Part shown: piece by piece, positions 14,603-21,725 of the stretch | How the letters are laid out: every line of letters starts with the position of its first letter | Position numbering within the stretch: position 1 is the stretch's first letter | From: a virus | Reading direction: 5' to 3' (one strand) | Length of the DNA stretch: 64,000 nucleotides | IMG/VR virus record: IMGVR_UViG_3300012582_000004 | Coordinates: 248,001-312,000 of that record | Program-made: the position numbers and the translations under genes | The notes under the pieces: generated by a model | Databases searched by the model: none | What the model saw: the letters and a program-made list of their open reading frames with translations, nothing else | What the model was told of the DNA's origin: nothing

Positions 14603-14676
14603 TGACTACATTAGAAAACATAGTAAATATTAGCAATACTTTATCATGGCGAGATATAGATAAATTTTACAGGTAG
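14602..14676 (+). CDS. 24-residue microORF
   Basis: A very short frame (MTTLENIVNISNTLSWRDID and four more residues) that overlaps the preceding stop as TAATG. It may be a truncated remnant of a longer gene; the sequence alone does not prove it is made. Confidence 0.3.
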   Translation: MTTLENIVNISNTLSWRDIDKFYR

Positions 14677-14713
14677 AATAGTTTAAGTATAAGTGATTCT
14701 AAGAAATGATATT

Positions 14714-15034
14714 ATGATTGAAAAAGGAGATATAGTAATATCATATTCAAATGTATATGTTTATTTGAGAAGTATAGAAAATACAATGGGTGTTATTTAT
14801 GATTACTTATATATTGCAGAATTTAATTCTACATTTACAGATGTTTCATTATCAACATTAAGAACGTATGAATTACGTGATGATAAGTTATCTGATACTG
14901 AAATATTAGAATTATCAAAATTTCTATTTAAAACAAAGAAATATATGGAAGTTTCGAGTGCTATAGAATATCATGATGTTCCTAATAAATTGATTAATAT
15001 TAGAGAGAGAAATTTAAAATGGTTATTAGAATAA
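14714..15034 (+). CDS. Small protein, GDIVIS start
   Basis: The ATG at 14714 is chosen over an upstream GTG at 14693 because it places the core at the N terminus, MIEKGDIVISYSN. The 106 residues have a helical C-terminal half ending NIRERNLKWLLE, a divergent version of the tail. Function is unknown. Confidence 0.55.
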   Translation: MIEKGDIVISYSNVYVYLRSIENTMGVIYDYLYIAEFNSTFTDVSLSTLRTYELRDDKLSDTEILELSKFLFKTKKYMEVSSAIEYHDVPNKLINIRERNLKWLLE

Positions 15035-15038
15035 AGGT

Positions 15039-15269
15039 ATGTTTAAAAAAGTATTCTATTTTAAGGATAATATTAAATCAGAAGTTAACTGTGAATCTAT
15101 TTTTCATAGTATAATAATAAAATATTTTAATAAGGATATTGAGTTTTATGAAACATCTATAGATAGTTATCCTTTTGTATATACTGATGCTGGATTATTT
15201 GATTTGGCTTATAATAATATTCCAAGAGTTCACATAAAAAGAAAGAAAATAATAGAAGACTTGTTATGA
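15039..15269 (+). CDS. Tailed small protein
   Basis: A 76-residue protein, MFKKVFYFKDNIKSEVNCES, with tail HIKRKKIIEDLL. The core differs from the GDxV type. The stop overlaps the next ATG as ATGATAG. Confidence 0.6.
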   Translation: MFKKVFYFKDNIKSEVNCESIFHSIIIKYFNKDIEFYETSIDSYPFVYTDAGLFDLAYNNIPRVHIKRKKIIEDLL

Positions 15270-15535
15270 TAGAGAGAAGATTTAATTCAGGTTTTAAACC
15301 AGGTGATAGAGTTAAAGTAAACTATAAGATGGTTAGTAAAGGACAATTACTAACTGTTAGAGATAAAATTTTAACAGTGAAAGAGGTTAAGCATCACATT
15401 AGTCATTATTGGATAGTTTACTTTGTAGAGGAAAATAAATTTTATGAATTGGATAAAGGGTTATTAAATATTCTATTAATTAAAGTAGATATTAGAGATG
15501 ATAGAAGATTAAGAATTAGTTCATTGAAATTATAG
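15266..15535 (+). CDS. Tailed small protein, PGDRVKV type
   Basis: An 89-residue protein, FKPGDRVKVNYKMVSKG, then ILTVKEV and WIVYFVEENKFY strands: a clear SH3-like beta barrel pattern. It ends with the type II tail DRRLRISSLKL. It is the last plus-strand gene of the array, so its tail cannot be there just to couple a following gene. Confidence 0.65.
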   Translation: MIERRFNSGFKPGDRVKVNYKMVSKGQLLTVRDKILTVKEVKHHISHYWIVYFVEENKFYELDKGLLNILLIKVDIRDDRRLRISSLKL

Positions 15536-15580
15536 TTTCCAATTCTTTATTTAGTCTATCTGTTGCTCCAAGTATGTAAA

Positions 15581-15590
15581 CCTCCTTTCT
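15581..15590 (+). promoter_or_regulatory. 16S rRNA 3'-tail-like motif, copy 4
   Basis: AACCTCCTTTCT lies between the two convergent arrays. Read on the minus strand it is AGAAAGGAGGT, a perfect Shine-Dalgarno sequence, and a short minus-strand frame follows it, so this copy has a second possible explanation. Confidence 0.35.
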
Positions 15591-15606
15591 TTTTATGTGA
15601 TATATA

Positions 15607-15786
15607 TTATTTTAAATTTTTTCTATCATATTCATCTCTTTTCTTTAGTGAATATTTAATAACAAAATACTGCATAATTGGAAATATTGTAAGTTCAATA
15701 CCTAGCATTATATAATTCTTCTGTGATAGCATAGGTATTGCACAGTAAATAGTTGTTAGTATTATTACTGGGTAGAAATGTTTCAT
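15607..15786 (-). CDS. Small membrane protein
   Basis: A 59-residue protein with two hydrophobic segments (about residues 5-20 and 26-44) and a basic C terminus, KKRDEYDRKNLK. Function is unknown. It is the last gene of the minus-strand 15.6-19.8 kb run and follows the preceding gene by 4 bp. Confidence 0.55.
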   Translation of the reverse strand: MKHFYPVIILTTIYCAIPMLSQKNYIMLGIELTIFPIMQYFVIKYSLKKRDEYDRKNLK

Positions 15787-15790
15787 ATTA

Positions 15791-16087
15791 TTAAATATTT
15801 AGATTGTTTATTTTAGATAATCTATTATTTAGAGTATTGTTTATTTGGAATATATCTTCAGAGTATTTACAAATTGACCAACCATAACCATTTGTATCTT
15901 GTATAGCGAAATGTGGTGTATAACCTTCTTTGTGAATATACTCTATATTTTTTATAGTTAGAGTATACGGATATTTGACTTTATTCATACCGTATATACC
16001 ACCAGCACAATTTGACCAACTATATGGATATTTTAGTATAGTTACTCTATCACCTGCTTTTAAATCTGCAAATTTTAAATAACTCAT
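15791..16087 (-). CDS. Tailed SH3-like protein, AGDRVTILKYP type
   Basis: A 98-residue protein; the ATG at 16087 (MSYLKFADLKAGDRV) is preferred to an upstream TTG. Blocks are GDRVTILKYPYSW, YPYTLTIKNIEY, a HFAIQDTNGYGWSI strand-turn-strand and the tail RLSKINNLNI. Close relatives are 16673, 16963, 17482 and 18228. The repeated strands and GDRV start suggest a small barrel that binds nucleic acid or protein; no function is known. Confidence 0.7.
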   Translation of the reverse strand: MSYLKFADLKAGDRVTILKYPYSWSNCAGGIYGMNKVKYPYTLTIKNIEYIHKEGYTPHFAIQDTNGYGWSICKYSEDIFQINNTLNNRLSKINNLNI

Positions 16088-16088
16088 A

Positions 16089-16505
16089 TTAGTCAATTAA
16101 TTTCCATTTTTTAATTTCGAACTGTTTGAATTCTGTAGCTGTATCTTCGGTTATATTAATTTTTCTCCATTGATAAGTACTGCTATAAATAAACCAAGCC
16201 ACATCATAGTTATTACCATCAGATACAAGTACATCTATTCCTTCAGGTGGATAAGTATCATAGTTATTGATTTCAATATCAATCCATTTAACAATATCTT
16301 TTTTAAGGATTTGTTGTTTCTTGTCTTTGATGATAGAGTATGTAGTTCTATAAGGTTGATAGTTTACGTGAGCATCAACACGTTCATCATCAATATAGAA
16401 TTCGGGAAGGACTTTTCTAATACCTTCAGGTAAACCAGGTGATTGTTTATAAACCTCTAATAGGATTCTATTATCAGGTAGATTATGTGTGATAGTGAAA
16501 TTCAT
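16089..16505 (-). CDS. Protein with DUF551-like C-terminal domain
   Basis: A 138-residue protein. The C-terminal half, from KWIDIEINN (about residue 72) through YPPEGIDVLVSDG and the closing KKWKLID, follows the pattern of DUF551, a phage and prophage domain of unknown function with WI...P..g..VLV and a final W. The N-terminal half contains GLPEGIRKVLPEFYIDDERV. It lies within the run of SH3-like tailed proteins but has no tail. Confidence 0.6.
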   Translation of the reverse strand: MNFTITHNLPDNRILLEVYKQSPGLPEGIRKVLPEFYIDDERVDAHVNYQPYRTTYSIIKDKKQQILKKDIVKWIDIEINNYDTYPPEGIDVLVSDGNNYDVAWFIYSSTYQWRKINITEDTATEFKQFEIKKWKLID

Positions 16506-16506
16506 A

Positions 16507-16671
16507 TTAGTATTCCCAAATGGTTAATATATCGTCTAATTTATCATCAATTTTGTATAGCGTTCTATTATCCAATTTTTCTTCAAATTCTTCGGATAGA
16601 TATTTTTTTATTTTATCTAATTTATTGTTGATGATGAACAATTTGATTTGTTCTTCTTTAGTTAGTGCCAT
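16507..16671 (-). CDS. Helical microprotein
   Basis: A 54-residue, highly charged helical protein (KLDKIKKYLSEEFEEKLDN). It probably forms a coiled coil. It lies between two tight neighbours (1-bp gaps), which supports it being a gene. Confidence 0.55.
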   Translation of the reverse strand: MALTKEEQIKLFIINNKLDKIKKYLSEEFEEKLDNRTLYKIDDKLDDILTIWEY

Positions 16672-16672
16672 A

Positions 16673-16966
16673 TTATATGTTTAAGTTCTCTATTCTATTT
16701 TTTCTATTAATTAAAATATTGTTTCTTTGAAATAAAAATACAGTTTCACTATTAATAGCCCAACCAAAACCATTAGTATCTTTTATAGCAATATGTGGCA
16801 TCCAAGCATATCTATTATACGTTATATTATCTATCGTTAGTAGATATGGATATTTAACTTTATATCGTTTATCTATACCACCAGCTGCACTAGACCAACT
16901 ATTTGGATAATTTAAGATAGTTACACTATCCCCAACTTTTAAGTCTTTAAAATGTAAATAGTTCAT
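16673..16966 (-). CDS. Tailed SH3-like protein, VGDSVTILNYP type
   Basis: A 97-residue paralogue of 15791-16087: LKVGDSVTILNYPNSW, YPYLLTIDNI, HIAIKDTNGFGWAI and the type II tail NRKNRIENLNI. Conservation is strongest in the core strands and tail, while the loops vary. Confidence 0.7.
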   Translation of the reverse strand: MNYLHFKDLKVGDSVTILNYPNSWSSAAGGIDKRYKVKYPYLLTIDNITYNRYAWMPHIAIKDTNGFGWAINSETVFLFQRNNILINRKNRIENLNI

Positions 16967-17250
16967 TCTTCAATATTTAAGTTGTCTATTCTATTTTTTC
17001 TATCGTTTAGAACATCGTTCTTTTCAAATAGATGATATGTTCTTCTATTAATTGACCAACAATAACCATCTGTGTCATCTATGGATATAGCTAAATGTGT
17101 ACCACCACATCCTATATCACATATTTTATTTATAATAAAGGTGTATGGATATTTTAACTTTCCATTATTAAACCAATCCCATAAAGGAGGTTCACATAGA
17201 ATAGTTACTCTATCGCCTACTTTTAAATCGGTGCAATTTAAATCTATCAT
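16963..17250 (-). CDS. Tailed SH3-like protein, VGDRVTILCEP type
   Basis: A 95-residue paralogue: LKVGDRVTILCEPPLW, YPYTFIINKI, HLAISIDDTDGYCWSI and NDRKNRIDNLNIEE. The two extra glutamates after the tail arise from the overlap with the next gene. It is translationally linked to its neighbours by short overlaps on both sides. Confidence 0.7.
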   Translation of the reverse strand: MIDLNCTDLKVGDRVTILCEPPLWDWFNNGKLKYPYTFIINKICDIGCGGTHLAISIDDTDGYCWSINRRTYHLFEKNDVLNDRKNRIDNLNIEE

Positions 17251-17501
17251 TTATTTGAATTCTTTTGAATAATTCTTTCTAACTTTTTAAAATTTTTTAC
17301 AATAGTTCTTTCTACTTGAGATAATGCGGTATCAATTTTAGAATCATCCATGTTATCTACAACTTGATGGTAGGTAAGTTCATCTATATTATCAGAAGGC
17401 TTTTTATACATTCGTTTAAATAGATTTATTTGTGGTTCTGTACATTGGAATAGTAATCTCTTTAGAGTATCCTTTCCAAATTTAGCTAATGTTTGATTCA
17501 T
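17247..17501 (-). CDS. Conserved small helical phage protein
   Basis: An 84-residue helical protein with LFKRMYKKP at 27-35, VVDNMDDSKIDTALSQVERT and a Lys-rich end. I recognise similar proteins (FKRMY...VVDxM...KLDxAxxQVExT) from many phages, without a known function. It overlaps the upstream gene by 20 bp. Confidence 0.65.
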   Translation of the reverse strand: MNQTLAKFGKDTLKRLLFQCTEPQINLFKRMYKKPSDNIDELTYHQVVDNMDDSKIDTALSQVERTIVKNFKKLERIIQKNSNK

Positions 17502-17763
17502 TTAAGTTGTTTATTCTATTTTTTCTATCATTTAAAACATTATTTTTTCCAACTAGATTGTAATTAATTTCATCAATTAACCAACTACGATTATCATTAT
17601 CTTTAACAAGTATTCTCGTTTCATTAAAAGTATTTACACGTAATATATATTCTATAATAAATGTATAAGGATAAACTAATACATTTCCATAGAAAGTAGG
17701 TTTGTTTGGGATAGTTACTCTATCACCAATTTTTAAATCATTAATAAAGTTTGAATATGTCAT
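17482..17763 (-). CDS. Tailed SH3-like protein, IGDRVTIPNKP type
   Basis: A 93-residue paralogue: LKIGDRVTIPNKPTFYG, VYPYTFIIEYI, ILVKDNDNRSWLID and NDRKNRINNLNESNIS. Five residues follow the tail, encoded in the overlap with the next gene. Confidence 0.7.
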   Translation of the reverse strand: MTYSNFINDLKIGDRVTIPNKPTFYGNVLVYPYTFIIEYILRVNTFNETRILVKDNDNRSWLIDEINYNLVGKNNVLNDRKNRINNLNESNIS

Positions 17764-17764
17764 A

Positions 17765-18244
17765 TTAAAATAGTCTAACTTCGTCTATTGGAACTTTATA
17801 GAAATCTTTTAGAATACCTTTTACAATTAAATCAAATTTTCTATTACCACCATAAAGTTCTATATCAGTTTTTTGATTTAAAGACGTAGTATCAATACCC
17901 ATTCTTCTTGGATGTAAATAGAATTTCTTTTCTTGTATAAGATATTCCATAACGATAACACCATTCTTTCTATATTCTTTTACAATATAAGGCTCTTCAC
18001 CTTCATCAGTTATTTCTTCATCTCTTTCTGTAATAACTAAGTCTTTGATTAATTTAATGAAATAATTTTTGAAGGATTCTTTCTCATTATCTTCAACAAC
18101 AACTTCTTCTGTTTTAGGCACATCTTTAGAATTGATGTTTTGTAATTCAGATATAACTTGTTTTATTGCAAGTTTAGCAGTTTCTAAATCACCATCTTCA
18201 ATTCTTTTAATAGATATATTTAATATTTTAGTTAGATGTTTCAT
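17765..18244 (-). CDS. Hypothetical protein
   Basis: A 159-residue protein: an N-terminal helical part (MKHLTKILNISIKR), a Glu-rich stretch at about residues 45-60 and a beta-rich C-terminal half. No family is recognised. It lies between two SH3-like tailed genes and overlaps the upstream one by 17 bp. Confidence 0.6.
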   Translation of the reverse strand: MKHLTKILNISIKRIEDGDLETAKLAIKQVISELQNINSKDVPKTEEVVVEDNEKESFKNYFIKLIKDLVITERDEEITDEGEEPYIVKEYRKNGVIVMEYLIQEKKFYLHPRRMGIDTTSLNQKTDIELYGGNRKFDLIVKGILKDFYKVPIDEVRLF

Positions 18245-18539
18245 TGTTTATATTATTTATTTTATTTTTTCTATTTTCAATAATAGAATTTCTTGTGAAG
18301 ATTTCTGCATTATCATTAATTATTGCCCAACCAAAACCATTAGTATCTTGTATAGCTAAATGAGGTAAGTATTGCTTATTTCTATTTTGGTGAGATACAC
18401 TTTTTATAGTTAATGTATATGGGTATTCAACTTTATCAACACCATATGTTCCACCATCAAGATGTGAATATACGTATGGTTCTTTTAGTATAGTTACTCT
18501 ATCACCTGGTTTTAAGTCTATAAAACTTAAATAGCTCAT
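18228..18539 (-). CDS. Tailed SH3-like protein, PGDRVTILKEP type
   Basis: A 103-residue paralogue: LKPGDRVTILKEPYVY, YPYTLTIKSVSH, HLAIQDTNGFGWAI and ENRKNKINNINNETSN. It is the first of the five minus-strand copies in transcription order. Confidence 0.7.
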   Translation of the reverse strand: MSYLSFIDLKPGDRVTILKEPYVYSHLDGGTYGVDKVEYPYTLTIKSVSHQNRNKQYLPHLAIQDTNGFGWAIINDNAEIFTRNSIIENRKNKINNINNETSN

Positions 18540-18540
18540 A

Positions 18541-18951
18541 TTATTTAATTAAGTTGAGTGCTTCATATAATGCTTTTTCTAATGCTTCTTCATAGCTATT
18601 AAAGCCAATTTCATTTTCTCTATTAATAAAAGCGAAGAACATTTTAGGATTAATAAAATAATGAAAATATGCTTTTGAATTTTCATCCATGCTATCTTCC
18701 GCAAACGGTATAATTACTATTTGAATATCATGGACATCTCTTAGATATGCTTGTAGTACTGATTGTACAGGTGCTAAATATCTAAAATCTATTCTATAAT
18801 CTTCTTCTTGTATTTCACCATTTTTATACGTACCATTTTCTTCGTCTTCATAATATCCAGGTACATAATCCGTAGAAGGCTTACCATTTGGTTTAAAACC
18901 TTTTTCTTTAGCTAATTTAGCTGTTTGAAATGATGTTAATTTTTCACTCAT
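18541..18951 (-). CDS. Family-E phage protein (TAKLAKEKGF / EEALEKAL)
   Basis: A 136-residue protein; the ATG at 18951 gives MSEKLTSFQTAKLAKEKGF, matching the start of 44736-45062, so the longer frame is rejected. Pattern: FxTAKLAxEKGF, then Q-x-x-LxxYLRDVHDIQI, then SYEEALEKALYEALNLI. This is a common small protein of Bacteroidota phages with no known function. A third copy is at 23196-23561. Confidence 0.75.
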   Translation of the reverse strand: MSEKLTSFQTAKLAKEKGFKPNGKPSTDYVPGYYEDEENGTYKNGEIQEEDYRIDFRYLAPVQSVLQAYLRDVHDIQIVIIPFAEDSMDENSKAYFHYFINPKMFFAFINRENEIGFNSYEEALEKALYEALNLIK

Positions 18952-18953
18952 AA

Positions 18954-19310
18954 TTACATTAAATAGTCTAACAATTTGTATACACATCTTTCGTTTGCAA
19001 TGATTCTCAAATCATGAATGTCTAAGATGGTAATATTATATTCTTTGGAGAGTCTTTCTTTTAGAAGAACTGTATTAGTATAGACTAATGTTTTATAGCC
19101 TCTAAGCTTACAGAAGTTAATACCACGAAGAATATTATAATGAGTCATTCTAGGTTGATTCCATGACTTAATTTGTTCTTCTTGTCGTATTCTATAACCT
19201 GCTTTAGTTAAAGCTTCTATAATTAAAGGAATAGCATCACCTTTATGATAATAGTCTAAATGTGTTTTCATAATTAATCCAACTTTTGAAATTAAATGTG
19301 GTGTAATCAT
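18954..19310 (-). CDS. Hypothetical protein
   Basis: A 118-residue protein with alternating helices and strands (YKTLVYTNTVLLKERL, NITILDIHDLRIIA). It could be an alpha/beta fold but no motif is diagnostic. The start at 19310 follows the preceding stop by 3 bp as is usual here; an internal ATG at 19271 is also possible. Confidence 0.55.
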   Translation of the reverse strand: MITPHLISKVGLIMKTHLDYYHKGDAIPLIIEALTKAGYRIRQEEQIKSWNQPRMTHYNILRGINFCKLRGYKTLVYTNTVLLKERLSKEYNITILDIHDLRIIANERCVYKLLDYLM

Positions 19311-19313
19311 AGT

Positions 19314-19562
19314 TTACTTATTAAGTTTTCTATATTCACAAAATTTACAATTTCCTTTATGGGTAAAAGTTGTATGAGATGATCCTGGGTCAGATAGTAA
19401 ATATTCACAGCTATCATAGTCAATGACTTTAGTATCCTTGATAAAATCATTGACTATTTTTTGTTTACGTTCAATTTTTTCTTTTTCAATATCTCTTTCG
19501 ACATCCTGTCCACAGGAAATTAAAGTTGTGATGATTCCTATTATTAATAGTAGTTTTTTCAT
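19314..19562 (-). CDS. Small lipoprotein
   Basis: An 82-residue protein starting MKKLLLIIGIITTLISCGQ, a signal peptide with lipobox LISC, so Cys17 is the lipidation site. The C terminus has YDSCEYLLS and THKGNCKFCEYR, a cysteine pattern I know from small Bacteroides and phage proteins. It should reside at the cell envelope. The internal ATG at 19562 is chosen because it begins the signal peptide. Confidence 0.7.
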   Translation of the reverse strand: MKKLLLIIGIITTLISCGQDVERDIEKEKIERKQKIVNDFIKDTKVIDYDSCEYLLSDPGSSHTTFTHKGNCKFCEYRKLNK

Positions 19563-19575
19563 AATGCTATTTGAT

Positions 19576-19788
19576 TTATTTTTTATCAATTAACCATAGT
19601 AATACTATGAATAAGGGAACATACAAGAAAAGGAATAGATTACTTAGATGAAAAGTATCTATCATAAATGGTATTAAAAAAAGAACTAATACAAATAGAG
19701 CAACTATAGCAATAATTGCCATTGCTGTAAATAATATACCTATGGATGTTTTTGTAGAATCATAGAGTGAGTTGAGTATATTTTTCAT
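19576..19788 (-). CDS. Two-helix membrane protein
   Basis: A 70-residue protein with two hydrophobic helices (about residues 14-39 and 45-66) and a final DKK. It is the first gene of the minus-strand run, behind the class-1 promoter at 19815-19846 with a leader of about 20 bases. Function is unknown. Confidence 0.6.
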   Translation of the reverse strand: MKNILNSLYDSTKTSIGILFTAMAIIAIVALFVLVLFLIPFMIDTFHLSNLFLFLYVPLFIVLLWLIDKK

Positions 19789-19814
19789 ATTTTAGTTATA
19801 GTTTATCTAATATA

Positions 19815-19846
19815 CAAATATAAGTATTTTTTTAGTTAAATACAAA
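19815..19846 (-). promoter_or_regulatory. Class-1 promoter for the 15.6-19.8 kb run
   Basis: Minus-strand TTTG (19843-19846), 20 bp, TATATTTG (19815-19822). It is the only strong promoter seen for this 14-gene run. Confidence 0.65.
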
Positions 19847-19923
19847 TTATTTTAAATGAAAAACCACAGCTATATAGTTCTTGTTAGAATCTAAAGCTGT
19901 GGTTATTGCTGTACATGGGATAG

Positions 19924-19998
19924 TAGCGTGTATGGGATTCGAACCACATGTCTTTTACCTGAATAGATAATCGTCCTAAGCCCCTAGACGAACACGCC
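19924..19998 (-). tRNA. Unusual tRNA-Glu-like gene 1
   Basis: The 75-base sequence forms a 7-bp acceptor stem, a normal D arm (GTCT/GGAC) and a TTCGAAT T-loop. Two departures from a normal tRNA-Glu: one unpaired T in the T-stem (ATG-T-GG against CCCAT), and an anticodon arm that cannot be drawn as 5 bp plus 7 bases. TTC is present in the anticodon region. CCA is not encoded. It may be a functional variant or a decaying gene. Confidence 0.55.
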
Positions 19999-20060
19999 AT
20001 TTAAAATTGATAGTTACCCTCTTACGTTTCTGACTGTGTTTCTGAACTCATTATCAATTG

Positions 20061-20135
20061 TAGCCCGTGCAGGATTCGAACCATGCGTATACGATCTGAA
20101 AAGAAAGTCGTCCTGAGCCTCTAGACGAACGGGCC
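20061..20135 (-). tRNA. Unusual tRNA-Glu-like gene 2
   Basis: A 75-base paralogue of the tRNA at 19924-19998. The acceptor stem (GGCCCGT/ACGGGCT) and T-stem (GCA-T-GG/CCTGC) differ from copy 1 in sequence but keep pairing, including the same bulged T. The anticodon region contains TTTTCAG (TTC, Glu) but its stem is poor. Both copies lie on the minus strand between two operons. Confidence 0.55.
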
Positions 20136-20230
20136 ATTTTATTATCAAATAATTTGTAGTAGATAACTATTTGATGATGTAAAGTTAGTAAACTTTTTTT
20201 TATTATGCAAATGTTTACTGAAATATTTTT

Positions 20231-20356
20231 TTATTTTTTACTATTAATTATCATTTCTTTTAATTGCTCTAATGGAAGTTTCACTATCATAGAGATCCTT
20301 TCCAATGCTACGGTATCATTTTCATTTAGATTAGATAAAATGCTTACGTTTTTCAT
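20231..20356 (-). CDS. Microprotein
   Basis: A 41-residue frame beginning MKNVSILSNLNENDTVALER, followed by a KLPLEQLKEMII helix. The sequence looks more protein-like than the hydrophobic frame on the opposite strand. No promoter was identified, so support is moderate. Confidence 0.4.
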   Translation of the reverse strand: MKNVSILSNLNENDTVALERISMIVKLPLEQLKEMIINSKK

Positions 20357-20476
20357 ATCTTTATATTTTAAAATTTCAAACCAATAATATTTAGATTTAT
20401 TTATGTCCGTTTAGATAATAAATATTTATTACAAACATAAACAATAACTTTATTATTTCTGATAAAATAGAAAACT

Positions 20477-21085
20477 TTATTTTTCGTCATATTTAAATAC
20501 TTTATTAATGAACTCATTACCATTCATTCGTTCATTATGTTCTAATGATATAACATTAAATGATTGTATTAATGGATAACAATGCGTTGCTATAAACAAT
20601 TGACAGTTATTTTCAACTGCTTTATTAATTGCCTGTATTAGTTTATATTGATTTGTAATAGATAATCCTGATTCAGGTTCATCTAAGAATATTACACTAT
20701 TTTTAGCTTTCATTAGAGGTGTTATAATAAAGTTTTCTAAAACTTCTCCATGAGATTGAAATCTACTTTTAATAGCTCCACCTAATCCGATTCCTTTACT
20801 TGTACCTGAAGGATTTGTAAACAACATAGGATCTTTTACACGAGGGTTATCCATTTCACTATCAAAGTAAAATGTATTAACTCCATTTTTTATAACATTT
20901 TCACTAAGAGTTATTTCAATATCTTTATGACTTTGTTGTAGAAGGTTTAATAGAGTACTTTTACCACAACCTTGATTTCCTACAAAAAGATTAATATTAT
21001 CACATTCTATTTCAAAGTCTTTTTTTAAGACTTTTGATCCTGGATAAGTATTTCCTTTTATTTTAATTTTCTCTACGTGAATCAT
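20477..21085 (-). CDS. ABC-type ATPase (AAA_21-like)
   Basis: A 202-residue ATPase with Walker A GNQGCGKST at 36-44, Walker B VIFLDEPESG at 131-140 and a switch histidine in ATHCYPL at about 168. The short, soluble, single-domain form is typical of AAA_21/RecF-like ATPases linked to DNA repair, overcoming-lysogeny (OLD) or defence systems. No nuclease (TOPRIM) domain is attached. A distant relative is at 59184-59786. Its role here is unknown. Confidence 0.75.
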   Translation of the reverse strand: MIHVEKIKIKGNTYPGSKVLKKDFEIECDNINLFVGNQGCGKSTLLNLLQQSHKDIEITLSENVIKNGVNTFYFDSEMDNPRVKDPMLFTNPSGTSKGIGLGGAIKSRFQSHGEVLENFIITPLMKAKNSVIFLDEPESGLSITNQYKLIQAINKAVENNCQLFIATHCYPLIQSFNVISLEHNERMNGNEFINKVFKYDEK

Positions 21086-21160
21086 TTATTTAGACTTATA
21101 ACACTATGTTCTTTATTAACTACATATAGAATATCTCTTTCATTAAAGCTCTTTGTTACC

Positions 21161-21424
21161 TTAATTATGCGATTTCAAATTTAAAATAGGATCAATCATA
21201 TTGCATCCATGATGTTTACATTCTCTATAAGGGTATTGAGGATATTTTTCATCGTATGAAAGCTCTTCTTTAAATTCACATTTGTGTGAAATCATACCGT
21301 CTTTAAAAGCACTCCATGACTTTCTTGTAGGTGATACACTCATAGCCCATAATGGAGTAACTAAACATAACTGTATGTAATACCAAATACTCTTTTTACC
21401 AAGTAATATTTTTGTATCGTTCAT
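21161..21424 (-). CDS. Small membrane-associated protein with Cys/His C terminus
   Basis: An 87-residue protein from the ATG at 21424. A hydrophobic stretch (WYYIQLCLVTPLWAM) is followed by a charged region and a metal-binding-like ECKHHGCNMID. A possible 26-codon frame with a non-standard ATT start fills the gap between its stop and the ATPase start, but was not called. Confidence 0.55.
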   Translation of the reverse strand: MNDTKILLGKKSIWYYIQLCLVTPLWAMSVSPTRKSWSAFKDGMISHKCEFKEELSYDEKYPQYPYRECKHHGCNMIDPILNLKSHN

Positions 21425-21428
21425 ATTT

Positions 21429-21725
21429 TTACTTACTTCCAATTTCCGAGTTATAAATTTTTAAAATTTCAATATCTCTCAGAGATTTATGAATTCTTCT
21501 ATTACCATAATATTTCTCACACAATGCGGATTTATTCATATTAGTTGTAAGTGTAATATCAGGTAGATTATTCCACCATTGCTTAAAGTCTTCCGTTTTA
21601 AGTTTTTCTAATTCTTCGGCTAATGCTTTAAAATCTTCTTCTCTAATTCCGAATTCTGTATATGCAGAATCATTAGAAAAATCAATTCTATATTTGTACA
21701 AGAGTTCTAATATTTTTTCTTTCAT
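21429..21725 (-). CDS. Hypothetical helical protein
   Basis: A 98-residue protein, mainly helical (EEDFKALAEELEKLKTEDFKQ) with a WWNNLPD turn. Not recognised. It overlaps its upstream neighbour as ATGA and precedes the next gene by 4 bp. Confidence 0.6.
   Translation of the reverse strand: MKEKILELLYKYRIDFSNDSAYTEFGIREEDFKALAEELEKLKTEDFKQWWNNLPDITLTTNMNKSALCEKYYGNRRIHKSLRDIEILKIYNSEIGSK

Noticed and set aside
14397-14636. 79-codon minus-strand frame opposite the membrane protein gene
   Set aside because: It is antisense to a plus-strand gene with good start and operon context.
10185-15535. CRISPR-like or integron-like cassette array
   Set aside because: The repeated segments are coding tails with synonymous changes, not near-identical repeats; no integrase or attC-like folded sites were seen.
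15530-15600. Short minus-strand frame after the AGAAAGGAGGT at 15581-15590
   Set aside because: It lacks a standard start codon at the right distance, although it offers an alternative explanation of that motif copy.
20205-20387. 60-codon hydrophobic plus-strand frame
   Set aside because: The opposite strand carries a more protein-like 41-codon frame, and T-rich DNA easily produces hydrophobic frames.
21086-21160. 26-codon frame with ATT start before the ABC-type ATPase
   Set aside because: It fits the operon spacing, but it needs a very rare start codon and is too short to support from sequence alone.
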